Numbered from the stretch's first letter, positions 1-11,611 are shown. The stretch: 64,000 nt of DNA from Carex sylvatica (GCA_964058845.1 CAXKVR010000138.1:744001-808000), one strand, 5' to 3'. Notes: generated from the letters alone by a model not told the origin. Made by a program: numbers and translations.

Positions 1-74
1 ACTAATTCTCTTATTCTTATCCAACCGAACAGACCCAAAGGGACTTCCATAATTCTTTAGGCCAGAATTTTTGT

Positions 75-300
75 TTTCATAATTATTAGTTTTTGAATGG
101 AGTATTCGATCTCTGGATTGATTTCTCCTGCGTAAGATACAACACTTGCAAAGTTGCAATAGAATTAGAATTGTCCTGCATAAGATTTAACACTTTTTTT
201 TTTTTTTTTTTAGGAAAAATAGAGGTCAAACCTCTATTTAATTTCGCTAACATAAGATTCAACACATACAATTGATTTTTTTTTTTTTTGCATAAGATTC
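75..300. repeat. Short repeats resembling NET2 intron 1
   Basis: About 75-200 resembles 18,710-18,800, inside intron 1 of the NET2-like gene: both hold CATAATTATTAGTTTTTG, then a CTCTGG segment, then TCCTGCRTAAGAT-CA-CACTT. The unit GCATAAGATTCAACAC recurs here about four times (near 131, 178, 249 and 289), split by T-rich tracts. Inference: a degenerate partial duplicate of the NET2 intron, or a dispersed repeat present in both places. No NET2 coding sequence is seen at this end. Confidence 0.45.
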
Positions 301-396
301 AACATCTAGCTAGATGATTTTCTAACAGGATTGAAAATGCGACAAATTCGCACCAGTTGGGATGCTTCCGAACATGGCCTAATTGGAGACGATATT

Positions 397-1270
397 GTGA
401 GTGACTTTCACCTGTTTTTAGTGTGATCGAAGAGATAACAATATTATATTTTAAGTTTTTAATTTTGTTTTCTTAACCTTTATCAATTTTTAGTTGTAAT
501 TTTTTTAGAAGACTAACATTTTCTCGGACTTCATTAAAAAAAACATATTTATTGAAGAAAATTGAATTTCTAGAATATATTTATTAGCAAAATTGCAACT
601 AGAGTGCTATAAATGCTAAAAACACGCGTAATGATAGACAACTATGGATGAAAAAATTGCTCATAATTTGTAACTCGTTCGCTAATAACTCAATCATTAC
701 CAACTCGCTTGTTAACTTAATGAATCAAACATGAGCAGACTCCCTCGCTCATTATCAACTTAGTTATATGAAGTTATGCCACACCCAATCCCAACTAGAT
801 CCAAACCATCAATTGGTTGTTAAATTATATTAAATTCAAAGATTTAATATTTTTGTTTTTGATTAAATATGCTTTATATTATGTATTATTTAGGACTTTC
901 GGCTTTAAGAAATTCAAATTGCTTAAAATTCAAATATCAATTGGTCTTAAGTCTTAATGAGTTGCTTAATGAGTTACGAGTCAACTCGAGTTGTTAACGA
1001 GTTAAGCACGAGCACAATTATCAACTCAGTAACAACCCTATAGACAACACAATTAACTACAAAGTAGGTCATGCAAAAAAAAAAAAAAAAAAACATTTTA
1101 TTTAAAATTTTTACACTGCACTTCAAACACATCAAATACTTTATCTTTATAACAAATACATGCATTATCTAATCAAAATAAACGAGAAACAAAACAAAGA
1201 AAAAACAGATGAAAAATATACGTATTATGATATGGCTTAAAATTTTAGATGTTTAAGCTCTTTAATTATA
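397..1270. other. AT-rich intergenic stretch, no gene seen
   Basis: No reading frame longer than about 63 codons and no family motif. It contains poly-A/T runs (about 1075-1093) and A+T-rich spacer. The short ORFs on either strand look like chance. Confidence 0.5.
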
Positions 1271-1300
1271 CTAGTCAAGTGCCCGTGCGTTGCAACGGGG
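1271..1300 (-). mobile_element. Helitron-like 3' terminus
   Basis: Read on the minus strand the segment gives CCCGTTGCAACGCACGGGC, then CACTTGA, then CTAG followed by a flanking T. A short GC hairpin about 10 nt before CTRR, inserted next to T, is the diagnostic 3' end of a Helitron. The element body would lie at higher coordinates. The 5' TC end was not identified, so its length is unknown. Confidence 0.45.
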
Positions 1301-1624
1301 TTGAAATATTATTTTGATCACTTTCTTTAAATAATTTCTTCATTATGTGTTCATCAATAATAAAAGCAAATTATAACCTTAGAGCTTAATACTATATTAC
1401 GGCATCTCCATTGATGCAGTTGATTTGCAATTGCAAACAACTATTCTGAAATAATTGAAATTAATTTCATTTCTTAATTGCAAAACTCCTGCATTAATGC
1501 AATTTGCAAATCAACATCTGAAAAATAATTTTGCATAAACTCAAATACATCCATGTAAAATTGTAAATTAGAAAAATATAAGGAGAATAATGAAAATATT
1601 ATTTTTACAAAAAAATCAGAAAAT

Positions 1625-2075
1625 TCATATCATCTGAGATATCTTAAATTTTACCTTGCCTTTTTGGAAAATCTAAACCGTTCAAATACAGTCTACACGA
1701 ATCTCGAAGCACAATAATACTTTCTGCACGAATAGACACGCAAAAGTTGAGATCCAGAGCCGTTGAAATACTTTCTGCACGAATCTCGAAGCCCAATATA
1801 CTGGCGCCTGCGCTACCCCCGAATAGGCACCCGACACGTGGGTCAAGCAAAAGTTGAGATATCTCGGGAATAGGCACCGTCCGTGAGCCTCTGCGCTATC
1901 TCAACTTTTGCTTGACCCACGTGTCGGGTGCCTATTCGGGGGTAGCGCAGGCGCCAGTATTAATGCGCTTTGAGATTCGTGCAGAAAGTATTTGAACAGT
2001 TGAGATTTTCCATAAAGTCACGCAAAGTTTGAGGTACCTCAGAGGATAAAAAAAGTGGAAAACGCGTGAAAAAAG
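1625..2075. repeat. Large foldback hairpin with a 64-bp perfect core
   Basis: Positions 1798-1861 and 1897-1960 are exact reverse complements (64 of 64) around a 35-nt loop. Similarity continues imperfectly outward: 1766-1797 pairs with 1961-1993, and roughly 1630-1680 with 2003-2070. A further imperfect duplicate of the arm lies at 1675-1760. The core is GC-rich compared with its surroundings. The transcript would form a long near-perfect duplex, like a young inverted-duplication (proto-MIRNA or siRNA) locus or a foldback transposon. No target site duplication was found. Confidence 0.8.
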
Positions 2076-2092
2076 TGGAAAACGCGTGAAAA
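2046..2092. repeat. Tandem duplication, two about 21-bp units
   Basis: Two adjacent copies of AAAAAAGTGGAAAACGCGTG lie just outside the right arm of the 1.6-2.1 kb hairpin. Confidence 0.7.
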
Positions 2093-2969
2093 AAGGAAGA
2101 TTCAGTGATACAATTTCTGTGTGGCATTATATGTAGCATGGATATAAATCACTAAATTTAGATTTCTACACGTTTGACAACATGAAACAGGTGTATAAAA
2201 TCAAAATTATTTATTAAAGGCTGAGATTAAGATCTGTTTTGATGAGTGGCTGAGATTTAGAGAATCAACGGCTCAGATCTTCTCTGGACAAATAGAGGGT
2301 TGGATCCCAAAAAAAATAGCATGCTATTTAGTAGGGAGGATATGTAGTTTAGATTATGAGTTATCATGATTGCTAAATGCTAATCATTATACAAATTTGT
2401 TCTATTCTTCCAAAATAAATTAAGTCAGAGTAATTTGTATTGAAGAAAGCAACTTCATATCTGCTTAACTATTACCAAATTTTGAAAAAAAAAAAAATAC
2501 TGAATTATTTACAGGCTGGTTGTGGGTGAATTTATTTTATTAGGAGCATGAAGTTTAAAGTAGTGAGCAGGAGAGAACAAGACAAAGGCAACTTTGAGGA
2601 GGAGAATCATGTTTCGATTTGGTCCAACGATAAACAATAAATTTTTGTAATCTGAAAAGAAGAAAAAGATAAACAATTGATTTTCTGTATAAAACTTGAA
2701 TTGCATAAGGTCAATTATTTCGGAGGACAAGGGCCTGAAATTCTGTGCTATCATAAAATCCGTAGCCCGTAGGCTTATATTAATATATTGGTTTCCCGTT
2801 ATTTTAAGTGGTGGGCTGGCAGACATGATGTGCACATTCAACTTTTGTTGGAAAATGGACTGTAGGCTAAATTTCATAGTGAGGCCGAGACATGCCAGAT
2901 CTTCTTGGGATCCCCAGTTAATCACTAGGGCTGGATAACAGTCCACACCGATTCAAATCTGCTCCTCCC

Positions 2970-3110
2970 ATATTCTTCAATCCGAACCGTTCAAAATCGA
3001 TCAAACAGCTCTAATTACATCTGATTCATTTTAATAGATTATATTGATATAAATGAAAAAAATAATTGAAACCGTTTGATCGATTTTGAACGGTTCGGAT
3101 TGAAGAATAT
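2970..3110. repeat. 37-bp perfect inverted repeat (MITE-like)
   Basis: Positions 2970-3006 and 3074-3110 are exact reverse complements over 37 nt. They flank a 67-nt AT-rich spacer. The arms include ATCCGAACCGTTCAAAATCG. No convincing target duplication is seen, so this could be a small foldback element or a hairpin RNA locus. Confidence 0.75.
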
Positions 3111-3689
3111 GATATTTCTTTGGTTTTTTTGAGAGGGGAGAATAGGATATTTTAGATGTTTTTGTTTGTTGTAATTATTGGTTCTGATAATATGATGGGC
3201 TTTTAGACCTTTTTCCAAAAAACAAATATATTCTAGAAAAGCATACTACAAACATACAAATATTTTAGTAGCATCTTTCGGTTGGCAGATTTTTCAAACT
3301 CCTAAACAGATGAAAGGTATCTCAAGAAGATTTAAACTGATGAAATATTGCAACATTATGTTATTGATATGTACTCTGTATGAATATTCTTGTATTAAAA
3401 TGCGGGTTCCAATTCTACAAAAATATGACATAAAGTTCGGCTTTCAAATCTAGTTAATGACATTTACATTTAAGATATATTTTTAAAATTTTTGAGATGA
3501 TATTTAAGATCTTAATTTCGTGTATGAATCCAAGGCGATACATGTACTATATATGGACTGTATACAACAACATAACTATTTAAATAATAAAATACATTTA
3601 AATGACTAGTGTTGTAAACAACGATATGCGCTCATCAGACGGACGGAGCACCATTAAACAATTAATCGATATGTGCTCAATTAATCGTA

Positions 3690-4000
3690 ATTTTGTGTTT
3701 TCATTAAATTATGTACATATACTTGTAATAATTAAAAATAATTAATTTAACTCATCAAATTTATCAAATAAATTTATTTTAACTTAATTTCATTGTTAAT
3801 TAATAAAATTTTATGAAATTATCATTTAGAAAAGCTCAAATAAGACGAGGCAAAATAGTACATATAACAAATAAATATAGAAAAAAAAAATGACCAACTA
3901 ATTTGCGGTATAAACAAAAAACGAATGAATCATAATGGTTTGGTCGTCGCCAATGACCAATCAACCGATTATTCAGACTAAACAATCACTTTTTGCATCT
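3690..4000. repeat. Dispersed repeat, inverted relative to 42.49-42.74 kb
   Basis: This stretch (TAATTTAACTCATC, AAATAAATTTA, TTAATTTCATTG, AAGACGAGGCAAAATA, ATGACCAACTAATT) matches the reverse complement of about 42,490-42,740 in the same block order. It is an unclassified repeat family with two copies in this window. It holds no coding potential. Confidence 0.55.
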
Positions 4001-4102
4001 ACCAACTTTAAAAAAGAAAGAAAGAAGTAAGATATTAACTATATCATGGAAGTAATTAAGCATTGGCAAAGGAAAAGGAAAAGGAAGCTAAATCCCGAAT
4101 CC

Positions 4103-4244
4103 GACTGAGAAAAATTAACAACAGACGGTTTAGATTAATTCAAATTAGATCAAATTCAATCAGATATTTATAAAAGCTATAGGAGTGTCATTCTGAGATT
4201 CGTGCCAAGTTAAAAGAATGGTTCATATCTAATTTTTCTCAGTC
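4103..4244. repeat. Small MITE-like element, 15-bp TIRs
   Basis: GACTGAGAAAAATTA at 4103-4117 is the perfect reverse complement of TAATTTTTCTCAGTC at 4230-4244, giving a 142-bp unit. No target duplication is visible, so the classification stays open. Confidence 0.4.
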
Positions 4245-4474
4245 ACATATAGGGGTGGCAAAAAAATTTGTAGTTCGTGATTCAGTTTGATTTGAGTTTA
4301 GTTCGATTCAAAATTAGTTCGTTCTGAAACAAATCAAACTAGTTCGGTTCGAATCTTATTCAAATCAAACTGAGTATAATTCGTTCATCCCTATTAATAT
4401 TCAGTAGCAAGATTTGCATATGATTGCGGCCATTCTTGACTGATGTAATCAAGTGGAATTCCCGGTGGTTTATC

Positions 4475-4660
4475 TGGATCGGCTATATTGATCCACCGAT
4501 ACTAATACTTACCTGGATTGATTTTTTTTTAAAAACGATCCTAAAAACTATTAAGATCGGCTTTTTAAGTGAACCGATCCTAATACTATGCTATTTAGGA
4601 TCGGTTGTTTACAATAACCGATCCTAATACTATTTGAATCGGTTATTATAGACAACCGAC
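4475..4660. repeat. Subterminal-type repeats around ATTAGGATCGGTT
   Basis: The motif GGATCGGTT and its complement AACCGATCC recur in both orientations with ATAGTATTAGG spacers. Short motifs repeated on both strands are typical of the subterminal regions of CACTA (En/Spm) or similar DNA transposons. No CACTA terminus or transposase is present, so this is a remnant. Confidence 0.4.
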
Positions 4661-4752
4661 CCTAATTAGCATAGTATTAGGATCCTAATTAGCATAGTAT
4701 TATGATCCTAATTAGCATAGTATTAGGATCCTAATTAGCATAGTATTAGGAT
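4661..4752. repeat. Tandem repeat, 4 x 23 bp
   Basis: Four head-to-tail copies of a 23-bp unit (CCTAATTAGCATAGTATTAG plus GAT). Copy 2 has one substitution (TTATGAT). It abuts the GGATCGGTT repeats and is built from the same sequence, so it probably expanded inside the transposon end. Confidence 0.9.
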
Positions 4753-4970
4753 CGAATGTGTATATAATTTATGACTATCAGACACCAGATGAGATTAATT
4801 GTTGATTTGTCAGTTGAACATATATAGGCACGTCACATGAAAACTAGCAAGACAAAAGCTCTTAGACGAGACCAAGAAAAGTTTTTATCCAAAAACATAC
4901 GTACCGATCATCCACAAAATTGTGAGGATTTAGGTATTGTCATTCATTGAAATTCAACTTTAATTTATTA

Positions 4971-5581
4971 GGGGCAATTTCATGTATATCCCTCAAAAGT
5001 TTCAATATTACATATTTATCCCTCCAAAATCAATAATTATATATTTATCCTTGAAAATCATACAAACTCACATATTTGTCCAATCTAACTCCATAACATA
5101 TCAAATATCTCCAAAAAAAATGAAATAATATTATTTAAAACTAATTTTTTTTTTACAGTATTAATTAAAAAAATATGTTGACTATTATACTCTTCGTTTT
5201 TGTCTCTTTAAGGCGCCAAACCTCCTATCTCTCTCTACAAATGAAAATTGAAAATTAAAGCAACCAGGGGCGACAGAAATATGTTAGAGGGGAGGCGACT
5301 AAAGAATGAGACAAGAAATATGTGATTTGGCATGTTTGGGGAGAGAAGCTGAGGAGGTTTGACGCCTTATAGAGAAGAGAACGCAGACGGACTAAAGAGA
5401 CCAAAAGACATAATGGTCAACATATTATTAATTATTTTTGGAGATATCTGATATGTCATAGAGTTAGATTGGACAAATATGTAAATTTGTATAATTTTTA
5501 AGGATAAATATGTAATTACTGATTTTAGAGGGATAAATATGTAATATTCAAACTTTTGAGGGATATATATGAAATTCTCCC
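4971..5581. mobile_element. Non-autonomous TIR element with 9-bp TSD
   Basis: Long imperfect inverted arms of about 250 bp each. The left arm starts GGGGCAATTTCATGTATATC and the right arm ends GATATATATGAAATTCTCCC. The direct repeat AATTTATTA flanks both ends (4962-4970 and 5582-5590). The 9-bp duplication and long TIRs fit a Mutator-like (TIR-MULE) foldback MITE. It has no coding capacity, and the reading frame at 5367-5609 is its antisense. Similar single ends occur near 8434 and 53,200. Confidence 0.75.
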
Positions 5582-5884
5582 AATTTATTATGTTATAACA
5601 TATTGTCATTTCAGGAAGAACAAGAAGCGGCTTTGAAACAAGGCTTGTTGGCCGTTAACGATACGACGATGTTCTAGGAAAATCTCTGCCAAATCCGGAA
5701 TATCCTGGGAGGGTGAGAGGAGTGGGAGGTCTGGTGAGTATAAAAAAAAACAAACGCGCACAACTCAACAAAGAAGAGATACACTTTTTCGAGGTCTGAA
5801 CGTGAATTTGAAAAGAGAGTGGAGGAGAGAGTAAAAAGAATAGAGGAGAGATTACAAAGCGCATTGATAAGTTTTGACGACAAT

Positions 5885-6990
5885 TTTTATGGGGCAGAAC
5901 CGGTTTGGGAAGTTCTCCTATCTCACTAATTAATTGGGCCACTGTGTGTATGCCTAAAAAATGGGGCGGTATGGGTGTTGCGCAAATGGAGACTAGGAAT
6001 GAGGCATTAGTCTTACGGTGGTGGTGGAATCCATTAATTATGGTCTGTGTTTGTTTCAAGAATCCATTAATTGTTTTAAGACTCGTGAAGGAGGGCCTAT
6101 TATTTGCAAAATCGGTGGGTCATTCTTTTGGAAATATCTCTTACAGCTTTCGAAAGTTATTTCAGTGGTCAACTGTATGGTGTATATATTGGTGATGGGG
6201 CCAGGATCTCTTTTTGGCATGATAATTGGATTGGTTAATTTCTACATTACATATATACACACCGTCAGGGGCAAGCTCAGATCCAGTCATGAATGGTATC
6301 TCACTAAAGGACGCTTCACCTATTTTGCGTGCTAGGTGGCCTCAAATTCAATTACCTATAATTAATGTCTTTAATTGGCTCAGGATACGCTCAGCTAGAG
6401 GTGGGAGGGGTCAGGGAGCTACTCTTCAAAGTCGGTTTATGAGATGATTAATTGTATATAGGTGGGGTAAAGGTAAAGTGGTATTTCACTAAAACCTGGA
6501 GCTACCCTTCCCGACTACAGTTCGTGTTTTCACTTACCATATATATATATATGTTGAAGAAGAAGATTCTCACTCATGATGTGCTAGAGCCTAGAGAGAA
6601 AGAAGATTGCATGTGAACCGGCACGTGTCATGTGCATGCATTGTGAACTGGAAACTGCGTTTCATCTTTTCATTTCATGACCATTTGCGATTGCTACTTG
6701 GAGAGAAGTGTTTAGGCTGAAGGGTACCAAGTTCATGGTGCGCAGTCGGACTCATTCACTACAAGAAACATGGCTAGCCTCATGGAGGTTTGTGAAAAGG
6801 CAAGACTCAATTAATGTCCTTCAATGAATGAGGAGTTTGGTTCATGACGGTGTGCTGGCACTTATGGAAGAGGAACGAAACACTCGAATCTTCAGGAACA
6901 ACAGGGGGCAGGTGAAGGTCTTGGCAAGTAAGATTTTACAGCAAGGTTCTATCCGGCTAAGGTACTGTAGGAGCAAATAAAAGTGAGATG
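5885..6990 (+). pseudogene. LINE (non-LTR retrotransposon) remnant, C-terminal part
   Basis: Translated fragments match the C-terminal part of plant LINE ORF2. INWATVCMPKKWGGMGV and ALVLRWWW lie at about 5925-6020. A GDGARISFWHDNWIG-type motif follows in a shifted frame at about 6193-6235. Pieces of the terminal zf-RVT region (CELETAFHLF) lie at about 6640-6675. Frame changes and stops break every segment, and the reverse transcriptase palm is missing, so it is a 5'-truncated dead copy. No clear poly-A tail or target duplication was found. The minus-strand frames at 5655-6059 are shadows. Confidence 0.65.
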
Positions 6991-7260
6991 TAGTGTGACG
7001 GTGCAAGGTGTGGGTTAGGCTTGTTGTACGAAGCTGTAATTTGTTGAATGTATGTTGTGTATGCATGCAGTGAGTTGCATGAGGAAGCTAGTGTACGTAC
7101 TATATTGTTTGTATTGTATTCATTAATGCAATTATTCTTGGTAGCATCTACGTACTAAGCTTTCAAAAAACGAACAAACAAACTTAGTTTTATAAATTAA
7201 TATGTCATACTAATTAAATAAATTACATTAGTAAGTAATATAAATATATGATATATAAAT

Positions 7261-7486
7261 TAGGGGCGGAGTCGGACTTACTTTCAAGTCATAGAGATCA
7301 AATACAGATTGAGCTGGAGTCAATCATATAATTTTTTTCATACTAAATGGGAATCAATTTGACAGTATCGATAGCATTTTATCCTAAATTATATAGAAAA
7401 TCATATATAAATATATATATAAAAAAAAAACTTGAAAATTAATGGAGTCAATTGACCCCCATTCACTATACATGGCTCTGCCCCTG
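7261..7486. mobile_element. hAT-type MITE, 226 bp
   Basis: The ends are TAGGGGCGGAGTCGG and GGCTCTGCCCCTG. An 8-bp direct duplication ATATAAAT flanks the element at 7253-7260 and 7487-7494. Termini of the form YAGGGGCRGAG with 8-bp duplications are characteristic of plant hAT MITEs. No coding sequence. Confidence 0.75.
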
Positions 7487-7494
7487 ATATAAAT

Positions 7495-10400
7495 AACAAA
7501 ATAATTAATCAATTTCAAAGTAAGTAAGTAGAAAAAACACATATAAAAAAATATTAGATATATGTCCAAAAACAAATAAAACTACAATACATAATTTATA
7601 AAGCTTATTATCACACACTATCACAGAAACAAAAATATGAAAATAAATATTCACTGTAACAAATTGGAATAAACGAAAATAAATAAGAATAAATAAGAAT
7701 AAACAAATAATTGAACGATAAAATGGTCGATTAATCAGAAAAAAAAGACCGATTAATTGTTTATTTCTATTATCTGAGGATCCGAATTGATGCTTTTAGT
7801 GGGCTGACAGCCTCGCAGTGAATTTAGCTCCTGCCCAGTTCGGCCTACAAGAGCCTGTGGTTCCTCAAAGGAAAAAAAAGAAAGAGAGCATGTGTACGGC
7901 TAAAAGAAGGCCGTTACAAAGTGTGAACTGTAAAGCAATTCATAACGGTCTTTGTTGTCTTTTTCTACGTGCAAGGCACTTGGCTTCAGCTGGCAGTCTG
8001 GCACACAACTCCCTCACTTCCTCGGTGATTCATGCGCTCCATGGACACGTTTCAGCAATAAACAGATAGAAAACTATGTTCACTCCTGTATTTTTATAAT
8101 ATGATGGTAGAAAACTTAAAAAGCATGCTTTTATATTTGATGCTAATAAAAATTTAAAATTTTACTTGTTTACATAGAATTCCGTAATTCACAATTCTTA
8201 ACAAACAAGACTCAAACCAGGCCATTTTATTGTATGTTTTGTTGCTCCGTTTTAGTTAATTTAACTAATGAGTTAACACTTCAGCTATAATTATAATTAT
8301 TTAATCCAATACTTTTGTATTTTCTGCAGATATGAATTATTTTCAGTTGTTGCTTATGAAATTGCTATCTTTTACATAACATACATTTCTTCGGAATTTT
8401 TTAATCACACTTTAGTTTTTTTTTTTTTTTTTTTGGGGAGAATTTCTAGTGTACCCTTACAAACTTTTAAAGAGCCAATTTGTCATAAAAACACCGTAAT
8501 ATTCAATATCCCATAAAAATTTCTTTTTTGTAAATCTATCCCTTTTTATTTAATTATTTTAAATTTTAAATTGACAAATATACTATTTAATTTGTTTTTT
8601 TGAGTAAAAACTATACTATTTAATTTAAAACCTATCCATCTTCTTTACCGTATGTACCAAGTTTGACGCTATATCCCCTATCTTGATTCTTGAGGCAGTC
8701 GCTGAAATTTTTGTCTTAAATTTTTTGCAACTTTTGCCTTGAAACTGACAAAAATTGACAAAAATTGCCTTAAAAGAAATGAAATTATTTCAAGAAAATA
8801 ACAAAAACGATGTACCTGAAAAAAGCCCATCTCACCTTAATCGAAAACAAACTAGAATTCAACCAAAAAATGAAACACAAACTCTGGTAAAGAAATTTGG
8901 GATGTGATTGAGAGAACAGAGGCGATGATCTGTACGGAATCACCGTATAGCGGGAATTAAAAGAAGGATAATTGCGGTGCCTTCTCTCTTGTATCTCCAT
9001 CTCTATTTTCCTCCATTATTTTTTTTAGTGAGGCACAACATTTTCAAAATTTTAGAGCAAAACTCCGGAAGAAAGATATCGTGTGTATTAGTTCATTTAA
9101 TTTGAACAAAAAAAAATCCTCATGGAGGCATTTCAGAGAAAAATGAATGTATTAAAATTAACTTAAAAATTAACACATTTGACCGCTTGACTTGATACCA
9201 AATAAATTCAAAAGATATAAATTTTACATGTAAATACACAACTAATGAAGTAGATCGGTTTGAACAGTTTGGATTCACCGTTTGAAGTCGATTTGATAGG
9301 TTTTGGAGTTAGTGTTATATAGACTGAAGTGACACTGATGTTATACTAATGTTATATAGCCATACTCGTTACTATTATGTTTGGTTTTGAATAACTATTT
9401 TTTTTCAGAATTTTAAAAATAGATGATTACAATAGAGATGCTACTTTTATCCGATATCATATCAGATCCGAAATCGAACTGGATCTGATTAATTTGGATA
9501 GGTTATGGTTTAAAAAAATATAATCGGTTAAATTATAGGTACAGTTATAAAATTAATAATTTAATATCCGATCTAGAATCGATATAGATAAAATATGAGT
9601 TTGATGTAGTTATCCAACCTGTAACCGAACCATCTATGACCATCCATGTCCTGATGCATACCACAATTTTATTGCAACTATACTAATGCATACCACAATT
9701 ATAGATTACACTTAAAGTTTTATGAATTTCACTTAAGAAAAATCAAATATCCAAGACAACCATACTATCTATGACCATCCATGTACTGGTACCAAACAAG
9801 TACCAGTTCAGTTCTTACAAATAGTAATTAACAAATTGTAAATATTGTTATCATGGAACGAAATGAATAAACAAAACAAATTGAATATTATCCATGAAAC
9901 TGGACTAGTTGGAGAACAAGGTACCAGTGCATTATGTAAAAGTTGCAAAGAAGCCCTTCTAAAGTTTTCTTTTAACAGAACTAGCAAATGACACTTATTA
10001 GCTTAACCATGTATGCAAGACATCTATCATTTTATCAACTTTTTGCAAAAAAAGCAGAATAAAACAAAAAGATTAATTAATCTGACATATATCTTCATTA
10101 GGTCAATCTAAGTGAATATAATTGGATGCTTGTATCAAATCCAAGCACATACCAAAAGAGCACATTAGCATATATACCAAAAAAGAGCAATCCAAGTTCT
10201 ATAAAAAAAGAGAGCTCTATCTATAAAAAATACACAAGTAATTTGTAATATTTTCCTTGCTATTATTTATATCAACTCCATTCATTCAACTTCATAAGTT
10301 TTGTAGAAGATGGATGGCCATTTTCTTCATCTACAATCATGTCCTGCATAGAAGTAACAAGACATAGCAGTAGATAATGCTCCTGAGCTCCAATAATTCT

Positions 10401-11042
10401 AGAATTTCATGAGACTAATAACAGTAGACTTTTCATTTATTCAAAACTCAAAAAGTATTACATGAGCAAAGTTACATAAATAGATGAAAACCGGTTATAT
10501 AAACTGCTTAGGACATAGCCTAACTAAAATTACATAAACTCTCAAGTTACACATAACCCAACTAAAAGTTAGACTTTTCCATTCAAGCTCATTTCGTATA
10601 TAGTCAGGAGAAGAAGAATGGATGAATTTATAACTAAGATGTACACTAAATTGGATTGATTGTAGTCTAATTAGAGCTATTTTTTAGTGAATTGCTGCAC
10701 AAATTAGAGCTAATGGAGCAATGATTCATTAAAATAAAGCTAATCACACAATTAAGGTTAATTCAAGCAACAAAGGTAAACTATCCTGATACTGTTTATC
10801 ATGATCCTAATTGAGGGACATGAAACTATTGCTCAATTATTGCACTTTTGCTGAAGTTATATGGGTGAAATTGAGGGTCAATTGAGGATTAATACAATAT
10901 ATCAGCATCAAGCAGTCAGTTTGATTGATAAAGATTGATCTTGAAGTTGCAAGGGCGGAACTTCTACCAGGGGTGCCAACAGATTTATGTTGCTTCCAAT
11001 AGATTTACTGTTGGCGGAAAAGCTTGCTTGGAGGAGGGACTG
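7495..11042. other. 3.5 kb without a recognisable gene
   Basis: AT-rich sequence with no long frame. Visible items: a TIR-type left end at about 8434 (GGGGAGAATTTCTAGTGTAC) like the ends of the 4.97-5.58 kb element; short direct repeats at 9630-9790 (AATGCATACCACAATT twice, ATGACCATCCATGT twice); and a possible orphan terminal exon on the minus strand at 10,272-10,343. The 83-codon frame at 7818-8069 matches nothing I recognise. Confidence 0.5.
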
Positions 11043-11544
11043 TGCAACGAAATGAATCTGATTTGGGTGAATTAAGAGTGGCTGTTGAGCTAGTGAAGGA
11101 GGAAAGAGGAAAAGGGGATGCGGGCAAGAAGGTTAGCAAGCTCGGTCAGATGAGTTTAAAGAGGAAGAGAAACTGTGACTGGGACCCACAATTAAAATAA
11201 GGTCCAGAGCAGTTAGAAGAAATAATCGCTTTAGTGTTTCAGTTCAGACAGCGCTACTTCAGCTTATTTTGCATATGTGGCAGCCATGTGGCAAGTGGAG
11301 ATGCAATAGGAGTCAATTCCTTACTGTTTTTAACAAATTTAGTTTTGTTTGAATCGTCTATATAAGACAGATGTAATGAAGGATCTAGATATGAATAAAA
11401 GTATCCAATTTTACAGAAGGTTCTAACCTTGTTCTTGCCACTTACTTCCTCCGTTTTCTTAATTTCCACCATAATTCCTTTCTGTTCTTCATTGGAATCG
11501 ATTGAACTCGATTCTAATCAGCTGCAGGAGATATTCTTGTAGCA
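11043..11544 (+). repeat. 5' LTR
   Basis: 502 bp, starting TGCAACGAAATG and ending ATTCTTGTAGCA. It is 494/502 identical to the 3' copy by manual alignment. A TATA element, CTATATAAG, lies at about 11,358-11,366 and probably sets U3/R. Seven of the eight differences are transitions. Confidence 0.93.
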
Positions 11545-11546
11545 AC

Positions 11547-11560
11547 TTGGTATCAGAACT
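11547..11560 (+). other. Primer binding site (initiator tRNA-Met type)
   Basis: TTGGTATCAGAACT begins 2 nt after the 5' LTR. It resembles the TGGTATCAGAGC sequence complementary to the 3' end of initiator tRNA-Met, with one difference (AAC for AGC). Confidence 0.8.
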
Positions 11561-11611
11561 GCAAGATCGCAGCTGGGTTGTGCAGGTCGGAGCAATCAAG
11601 ATTTCTCAAGA

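Noticed and set aside
5655..6059. 134-codon minus-strand frame
   Set aside because: Antisense of the LINE remnant, whose plus strand has recognisable LINE motifs.
7818..8069. 83-codon frame with a Lys run
   Set aside because: No homology recognised, no splice or promoter context, composition like spacer.
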